Below are positions 59,140-64,000 of a stretch of 64,000 nt of DNA, piece by piece; the first letter of the stretch is position 1, and every line of letters starts with the position of its first letter. The notes under the pieces are model-generated. The model did no database searches. It saw only the letters and a list, made by a program, of their open reading frames with translations, and had not been told where the DNA came from. Origin of the DNA: Staphylococcus epidermidis (GTDB taxonomy: Bacteria > Bacillota > Bacilli > Staphylococcales > Staphylococcaceae); contig NZ_AP019721.1 of assembly GCF_006742205.1 (NCBI RefSeq), forward strand, positions 1,674,001-1,738,000, written 5' to 3'. A program made the translations under genes and the position numbers.

Positions 59140-60987
59140 TTATTGTTCGTCTTGCATTAATTGTTTAACTCTTTTTGCTTCTTTTTCACGGGCAGATTTA
59201 TTAAGTATTTTCTTTCTTAAGCGAATACTTTCAGGAGTTACTTCCACCAATTCATCATCATTGATAAATTGTAACGCTTCTTCTAATGTTAAAATTCTAG
59301 GACGATTCATCGTTTGTGTTTGATCTTTAGTAGCTGAACGTACGTTTGTTTGATGCTTTGCTTTAGTAATATTTACTGTTAAATCGTTCTCACGGTTATG
59401 TTCACCAACAATCATACCTTCATATACTTCAGTACCTGGTTCCATAAAGTTAACACCACGATCTTCTAAGTTAATAATCGCATAAGATGTTGCTTGACCT
59501 TGGTCCATAGAAATCAATGCACCGTTACGTCTACCACCGATTTGAGCTTTAACGCGAGGTCTAAATTCTTCAAATGTATGGTTAATAATTCCATAACCTC
59601 GTGTCATAGACATAAATTCAGTAGTATAACCAATCATACCGCGTGCAGGTACCATAAAGATTAAACGCGTCAAACCATTGTCGGTCGTCATCATATCTAA
59701 CATTTCACCTTTTCGTGCACCTAATGACTCAATCACTGCCCCGGCATTTTCAGAAGGCACTTCACATTGTACACGCTCAAATGGTTCACTTAACACACCA
59801 TCGATTTCTCTTAAAATAACTTGAGGTTTAGAAACCTGTAATTCAAAGCCTTCACGTCTCATGTTTTCAATAAGAATAGACAAGTGTAGTTCACCACGAC
59901 CAGCAACAACCCATGAATCTGGTTGATCAGTAGGTGTAACTTTTAAAGAAACATCTGTTTCAAGTTGTTGATCTAATCTTTCTTGAATTTGTCGAGCTGT
60001 TACATAATCACCTTCACGTCCAGCAAACGGAGAGTTATTTACTTTAAAAGTCATTTCTAGGGTTGGTTCATCAATACGTAACACCGGTAATGGGTCACGA
60101 TGATCATGTGGTGTAACTGTTTCACCAACGTTAATATCTTCCATACCTGAAACAGCTATTAAGTCTCCTGCTTGTGCTTCTTCAATTTCTTCACGTTTAA
60201 GACCAAAGTAACCAAATATTTTCGTCACACGAAAGTTCTTAACTGTACCATCTAATTTAATTAGTGATACATTATCACCTACACGCATTTTACCTCTGAA
60301 CACACGTCCAACGCCTATACGACCTACATAATCATTATAATCTAGTAAAGCAATTTGGAATTGTAATGGTTCATCTGAATTATCTACTGGTGCCGGTACA
60401 TAGTCAATAATCGTCTCGTATAGGGATTGCATATTTTCGTCTTGCTTTTCAGAGTCTAAACTTGCTGTTCCATTCACAGCTGAAGCATAAACAACTGGGA
60501 AGTCTAATTGCTCATCATTCGCTTCCAATTCAATGAATAAGTCTAATACTTCATCTACAACTCCCTCAGGTCTAGCAGCTGGTTTATCAATTTTATTCAC
60601 AACTACAACCGGTTTTAAGTTTTGTTCTAAAGCTTTTTTAAGAACAAAACGAGTTTGAGGCATTGTACCTTCATATGCGTCAACCACTAGTACGACACCG
60701 TCAACCATTTTCATGATACGTTCAACTTCACCACCAAAATCGGCGTGGCCAGGTGTGTCTAATATATTGATACGCGTTCCTTTATAATCTATCGCTGTAT
60801 TCTTAGCAAGAATCGTAATACCACGTTCTCTTTCTAAATCATTAGAGTCCATTGCACGCTCGTCGACATGTTCGTTTTCACGAAATATACCTGATTGTTT
60901 AAGCAACTGGTCTACTAATGTTGTTTTACCATGGTCGACATGCGCAATAATCGCTATATTACGAACATCTTCTCTTAAATTAGTCAT
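59140..60987 (-). CDS. typA: Translational GTPase TypA/BipA
   Basis: A 615-residue ribosome-binding GTPase involved in ribosome assembly and stress or cold adaptation. G1 is AHVDHGKTT near residues 16-24, the switch I/II region DTPGHADFG follows, NKID is G4 and SAVNG serves as G5. Elongation-factor-type domains II, III and V precede the BipA-specific C-terminal domain ([20 protein letters not shown]). It is divergent from ylaF. A TATAAT lies about 50 bases upstream of the ATG. Confidence 0.97.
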   Translation of the reverse strand: MTNLREDVRNIAIIAHVDHGKTTLVDQLLKQSGIFRENEHVDERAMDSNDLERERGITILAKNTAIDYKGTRINILDTPGHADFGGEVERIMKMVDGVVLVVDAYEGTMPQTRFVLKKALEQNLKPVVVVNKIDKPAARPEGVVDEVLDLFIELEANDEQLDFPVVYASAVNGTASLDSEKQDENMQSLYETIIDYVPAPVDNSDEPLQFQIALLDYNDYVGRIGVGRVFRGKMRVGDNVSLIKLDGTVKNFRVTKIFGYFGLKREEIEEAQAGDLIAVSGMEDINVGETVTPHDHRDPLPVLRIDEPTLEMTFKVNNSPFAGREGDYVTARQIQERLDQQLETDVSLKVTPTDQPDSWVVAGRGELHLSILIENMRREGFELQVSKPQVILREIDGVLSEPFERVQCEVPSENAGAVIESLGARKGEMLDMMTTDNGLTRLIFMVPARGMIGYTTEFMSMTRGYGIINHTFEEFRPRVKAQIGGRRNGALISMDQGQATSYAIINLEDRGVNFMEPGTEVYEGMIVGEHNRENDLTVNITKAKHQTNVRSATKDQTQTMNRPRILTLEEALQFINDDELVEVTPESIRLRKKILNKSAREKEAKRVKQLMQDEQ

Positions 60988-61085
60988 TTTATAAATTCCT
61001 TTCTTGTGTATACTCCCACTTTTAATTGCAACTGTTTTATTATATCATATATTATTGAAAAGATAAGTAAAAGGTGGGGTATGGG

Positions 61086-61277
61086 ATGCAACAAAAAAAA
61101 TCTAAAGGTATTTTCTGGATCTTCTCAATATTGGCTGTCATTTTTTTAACTTTATTTAGTTTCGCATTAGGTGCTACTAATGTTCCAATGATGATTTTAA
61201 CATTTATACTTCTCATTGCAACATTTGGTGTTGGGTTCAGTGTGAAAAGGAAATATCGTAAAAACAATTGGCTTTAA
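61086..61277 (+). CDS. YlaF family small membrane protein
   Basis: A 63-residue protein with a short basic N-terminus (MQQKKSKG), two hydrophobic helices (IFWIFSILAVIFLTLFSFAL and the segment around PMMILTFILLIATFGVGF) and a basic tail KRKYRKNNWL. It matches YlaF, found beside typA in Bacillus. The start is ATG 61086, 6 bases after AAGGTGGGG. A TTGCAA, 16-base gap, TATATT promoter lies about 25 bases upstream of the site. The function is unknown. Confidence 0.85.
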   Translation: MQQKKSKGIFWIFSILAVIFLTLFSFALGATNVPMMILTFILLIATFGVGFSVKRKYRKNNWL

Positions 61278-61650
61278 AAATTTATTTATCATTGTATTGA
61301 TTTTATTAGAAGCACACAAAGACAGTTATTAAACGTAATTGTATTACTGATAAGAACTTGTACTTTTAAATCAAATATTATAAAAGTCTTGGACACTATC
61401 TAATTTTGATTCACTAGATTTTAAATCTAACACTTTTCATAACAGTGAGTTATTTATGATGAACATAATAAGTCGAAGTAGCTTAGACAGAATTTAACAT
61501 GAATTCGTCGTTCCACTCGGGTAAAGATTCTTTACCTACATAATTCGTAAAATGAACTGAGTGAAATTCTCTCTGATGTGACTTTTAATTCATTATGAAA
61601 TAACCCTCATATCAGTACATTTTCAATTCAGTAATTGACCATATACACAT
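61278..61650. other. Gene-free region after ylaF, possible small RNA
   Basis: About 370 bases without a supported reading frame. It includes a small hairpin GGTAAA/TTTACC (61520-61536) and TAGATTTTAAATCTA (61418-61432), and ends at a strong plus-strand terminator. It could be the ylaF 3' untranslated region or an independent small RNA. Confidence 0.4.
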
Positions 61651-61697
61651 TATGAAAGCCTAGGACAACAGCTGTGCCTAGGCTTTCATATTTTTTT
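61651..61697 (+). terminator. Strong plus-strand terminator far from any gene
   Basis: TATGAAAGCCTAGG (61651-61664) and CCTAGGCTTTCATA (61677-61690), a perfect 14-bp stem, followed by T7. The nearest plus-strand gene, ylaF, ends 373 bases upstream. Confidence 0.88.
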
Positions 61698-61764
61698 ATA
61701 AAGAGATAACTAACTCAAAAATACTTATATCAAACTTTTAGTGATTCTAAACTCCTTATAAGAC

Positions 61765-61790
61765 GTTCTTCAAATTAAGGTTTGAAGAAC
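61765..61790 (-). terminator. Possible terminator after the IMPase-like gene
   Basis: GTTCTTCAAA (61765-61774) and TTTGAAGAAC (61781-61790), a perfect 10-bp stem with a 6-base loop, 40 bases after the stop. There is no long T run. Confidence 0.55.
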
Positions 61791-61830
61791 AAAGAAATTT
61801 GAAATCTTTAACTCTATTGATTCCATCTTT

Positions 61831-62652
61831 CTATCTCTTTCCAAACCTTTTTTCATGAAGTGTAATAAGCGTATCTCTTTGCTGATTTAAATGATGATTT
61901 AATATTTCACGATGAAGGCTAGGATTTGCTATTAATATTGAATTCGGTTGATTGAAGTCTAATTTATCGCCTAATAAGTTGGTTCCTATCCCACCTACTT
62001 CGTTCAAAATCAACAATCCACCTGCAAAATCCCACGGTTGTAGTCTAGGTGTTAGGTAAGCCGCCAATTGACCCTTCGCTACACTTATAATTTCTAATGC
62101 TGCACTACCATATGCTCGTGCACTTCTTGCCTCATTCACTATTGAACTAAAAATATCACTGAGTATTGGTTTCGTCAGCCAATTGGGATTAATACCTATA
62201 ATACTTCTTTTAAGTTCAGTATTTTGAATCATTTCAAGTTTATGTGTATTTTCAAATGCACCCTGTCCAACCTTTGCATGATATAAAACATCTTTCATGA
62301 CATCATAAACAAAACCTGCATAAGGCTTCCCATCATGATAAATACCAATAGAGATGGCAAAATTTTCTTTTTGGTGAACAAAATTAAGTGTTCCATCAAT
62401 TGGATCAATAACCCAAATAACCCCCTTTAAATACTCGAGATTATGACCATGTCCCTCTTCGCCAATAACCTGATGATCTGGATAATTATGAAGAATCGTT
62501 TCATATAGATAATTCTCTGTCGCCTTATCCACATTTGTAACTAAATCATTTGGGTTCGATTTAGTTTTAATGTCTAACTCTTCTTGCATCATCAACCTTA
62601 CTTTATTTCCTGCTTCTAGTATCAACCCTTTTGCAAAATCATATAAAGCCAT
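61831..62652 (-). CDS. Inositol monophosphatase family protein (SuhB-like)
   Basis: A 273-residue Mg-dependent phosphatase. The metal-binding motifs are GEEGHG (near residue 70), WVIDPIDGTLNFVH (near 90) and the C-terminal LQPWDFAGGLLILNEVGG. The lithium-sensitive phosphatase fold accepts inositol phosphate, NADP or PAP-type substrates; which one applies here is not evident. An AGGAGA ribosome site precedes the ATG. It is divergent from the DUF1054 gene. Confidence 0.92.
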   Translation of the reverse strand: MALYDFAKGLILEAGNKVRLMMQEELDIKTKSNPNDLVTNVDKATENYLYETILHNYPDHQVIGEEGHGHNLEYLKGVIWVIDPIDGTLNFVHQKENFAISIGIYHDGKPYAGFVYDVMKDVLYHAKVGQGAFENTHKLEMIQNTELKRSIIGINPNWLTKPILSDIFSSIVNEARSARAYGSAALEIISVAKGQLAAYLTPRLQPWDFAGGLLILNEVGGIGTNLLGDKLDFNQPNSILIANPSLHREILNHHLNQQRDTLITLHEKRFGKR

Positions 62653-62771
62653 CGTATCATCTCCTATTACTACATATTATACATGAAGAACTATGTAAAT
62701 TTATATGAATTCACACTATTTTACCTTTAAAAAGACTTCGTAAAACAAGAGAATAACCATCCTTATTTTAG

Positions 62772-62790
62772 ATAAACTTTAAAAGTTTAT
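62772..62790. promoter_or_regulatory. Palindrome on the DUF1054 gene promoter
   Basis: ATAAACTTTAAAAGTTTAT is a perfect 19-base palindrome (9-1-9) directly upstream of TACAAT (62793-62798), the likely -10 of the DUF1054 gene. Its place fits a repressor site, though AT-rich palindromes also arise by chance. Confidence 0.4.
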
Positions 62791-62828
62791 GCTACAATAT
62801 CCATAATCATATTAAAAGGAGGCATATT

Positions 62829-63440
62829 ATGACCCAATATACTTTTTCACCTAAAGATTTTAAAGCTTTTGAAGTCGAAGGTTTAGACCAAAGAATGGAA
62901 GCACTTAATGACTATGTCAGACCTCAACTTCATCAATTAGGATCTTATTTTGAAGAATATTTCACTACACAAACAGGTGAAACTTTTTATGCTCACGTAG
63001 CTAAACACGCACGTAGAAGTGTCAATCCACCTATCGATACGTGGGTAGCTTTTGCTCCTAATAAACGTGGTTATAAAATGTTACCACACTTTCAAATCGG
63101 ATTGTTTAGAAATCAGCTTTTCATTATGTTCGGTATCATGCACGAAGGTAGAAATAAAGAAGAAAAAGTGAAAATATTTGATAAACATTTTGATAAACTG
63201 ACATCTTTACCAAGTGATTATAGTGTTTCTCTAGATCATATGAAAACTGAAAAGCACTATATCAAGGATATGAGTAATGAAGAGTTGCATGCTGCTATCG
63301 ATAGAGTTAAAAATGTTAAAAAAGGTGAATTTTTTGTTGCCAGAACATTATCACCAACCGATAAAAGATTAAAATCTGATAAGTCTTTTCTAAAATTTGT
63401 TGAGGAAACTTTTGATGAATTTTTAAAATTTTATCAATAA
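62829..63440 (+). CDS. DUF1054 family protein (YktB-like, UPF0637)
   Basis: A 203-residue cytoplasmic protein, full length for DUF1054. Typical segments are [18 protein letters not shown] at the N-terminus, [17 protein letters not shown], and [13 protein letters not shown]. The family has a known fold but no clear function. AAAAGGAGG precedes the ATG by 8 bases. It ends at its own terminator before mntH. Confidence 0.9.
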   Translation: MTQYTFSPKDFKAFEVEGLDQRMEALNDYVRPQLHQLGSYFEEYFTTQTGETFYAHVAKHARRSVNPPIDTWVAFAPNKRGYKMLPHFQIGLFRNQLFIMFGIMHEGRNKEEKVKIFDKHFDKLTSLPSDYSVSLDHMKTEKHYIKDMSNEELHAAIDRVKNVKKGEFFVARTLSPTDKRLKSDKSFLKFVEETFDEFLKFYQ

Positions 63441-63445
63441 ATATA

Positions 63446-63491
63446 AAATGCTTGAGTGATTTGAATTATGAAAAGTCATTCAAGCATTTTT
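63446..63491 (+). terminator. Terminator after the DUF1054 gene
   Basis: AAATGCTTGAGTGA and the complementary TCATTCAAGCATTT region (63446-63491), a stem of about 13-14 bp with one internal mismatch, followed by T5. Confidence 0.88.
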
Positions 63492-63506
63492 GTCGTCTTA
63501 ATATTT

Positions 63507-63520
63507 TTAGGTTGACCTAA
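63507..63520 (+). promoter_or_regulatory. Candidate MntR operator of mntH
   Basis: TTAGGTTGACCTAA, a near-perfect 14-bp palindrome of DtxR/MntR type, covers the -35 box of the mntH promoter. A second partial copy, TTAGGTTAA (63529-63537), lies over the spacer and -10. Manganese-loaded MntR would repress mntH from here. Confidence 0.72.
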
Positions 63521-63540
63521 TATTTTATTTAGGTTAATAT
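63512..63540 (+). promoter_or_regulatory. Promoter of mntH
   Basis: TTGACC (63512-63517), a 17-base spacer and TAATAT (63535-63540), 29 bases before the start codon. Confidence 0.75.
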
Positions 63541-63569
63541 ATTCTCATATATTAATGGGGGTGATTTTA

Positions 63570-64000
63570 TTGAATTCCAATAATAACAATCATGAACAAC
63601 AACGAAGTTTAGATGAAATCAATAACACCATAAACTTCAATCATAATGATAGTGCAAGTCAAAAATTTCTGGCTTTTTTAGGACCGGGATTGCTTGTTGC
63701 AGTTGGTTACATGGATCCTGGAAATTGGATTACATCCATGCAAGGAGGAGCACAATATGGCTATACCTTGTTATTCATAATCTTAATCTCTAGCTTATCT
63801 GCTATGCTGTTACAAAGTATGACTGTGAGATTAGGAATAGCAACTGGTATGGATTTAGCACAAATGACACGTCATTTTTTAAATAAGCCTGTAGCAATTA
63901 TGTTCTGGATTATTGCAGAATTAGCAATTATCGCTACTGATATTGCAGAAGTTATAGGTAGCGCTATCGCATTAGATTTAATCTTCGGCATACCATTAAT
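63570..64000 (+). CDS. mntH: Nramp-family manganese transporter MntH (3' end cut by window)
   Basis: The first 143 codons of a proton-coupled Mn2+ importer. The start is TTG 63570, with GGGGGTGA 6 bases upstream. A hydrophilic Asn-rich N-terminus of about 38 residues precedes the first membrane helix, which contains the metal-binding DPGN motif in [11 protein letters not shown]. The helices [16 protein letters not shown] and [22 protein letters not shown] follow, with the conserved DxAE pattern of helix 3. The rest of the gene lies beyond the window. Confidence 0.95.

Overview
The window is 64 kb of a low-GC staphylococcal chromosome. Gene content and order match the Staphylococcus core genome between the dcw (division and cell wall) cluster and mntH. 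Two encoded beta-class phenol-soluble modulin peptides match, from memory, Staphylococcus epidermidis PSMbeta1, so the S. epidermidis group (epidermidis, capitis, caprae) is the best guess; I cannot fix the species from the sequence alone. Both ends are cut: a yggS-type gene at the left and mntH at the right.

Layout. 1-14.3 kb, minus strand: yggS, pgeF, then the dcw cluster read mraZ-rsmH-ftsL-pbp1-mraY-murD-divIB-ftsA-ftsZ, with bshC just upstream behind its own terminator. 14.3-17.2 kb: a GNAT acetyltransferase, a HAD phosphatase, four PSM-beta genes and a tRNA-Arg. 17.2-25.2 kb: a YfcE-type phosphodiesterase, the ITP/XTP pyrophosphatase, murI, succinate dehydrogenase (sdhCAB), uvrC and trxA. 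25.4-36.2 kb: mutS2, polX, cvpA-type gene, zapA, rnhC, the pheST operon behind a T-box leader, and an SpoU rRNA methylase. 36.5-39.0 kb: an 827-residue LPXTG surface protein made almost entirely of low-complexity repeats, in the place where S. aureus carries its isd haem-uptake cluster. 39.5-46.9 kb: rpmF, yceD, tmcAL, coaD, rsmD, a small unknown gene, ylbG, a glycerophosphodiesterase, ricF (ylbF) and a CAP-domain protein. 47.3-55.1 kb: terminal oxidase assembly genes (ctaM, ctaB, ctaA), pyruvate carboxylase and ftsW. 55.5-61.3 kb: ylaN, a 160-residue unknown, ylaI, an IS1182-type relic, a structured repeat, an IS110-family element, typA and ylaF. 61.8-64 kb: an inositol monophosphatase homologue, a DUF1054 gene and mntH.

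Functionally the window is mostly housekeeping: peptidoglycan synthesis and septation, central carbon and respiratory functions, translation, and DNA repair. The accessory content sits in three places: the PSM-beta operon, the repeat-rich surface protein, and the insertion-sequence cluster between ylaI and typA. Several starts were moved to downstream TTG or ATG codons because of ribosome-binding-site position (murD, uvrC, polX, coaD, rsmD, ctaM, ctaB, ctaA, pyc and others).

The most interesting signals beyond the genes are: a 10-bp-periodic triple GTGG repeat on the mraZ promoter (candidate MraZ operator); an inverted pair of AgrA-like boxes upstream of the PSM-beta genes; a MntR-type palindrome on a near-consensus mntH promoter; an IS110 recombinase reading frame lacking any canonical start codon in front of a non-coding end that could encode a bridge RNA; a structured dispersed repeat that looks like a small RNA; and a Fur-box-like palindrome near sdhC/uvrC. 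I did not find a clearly undescribed multi-gene system.
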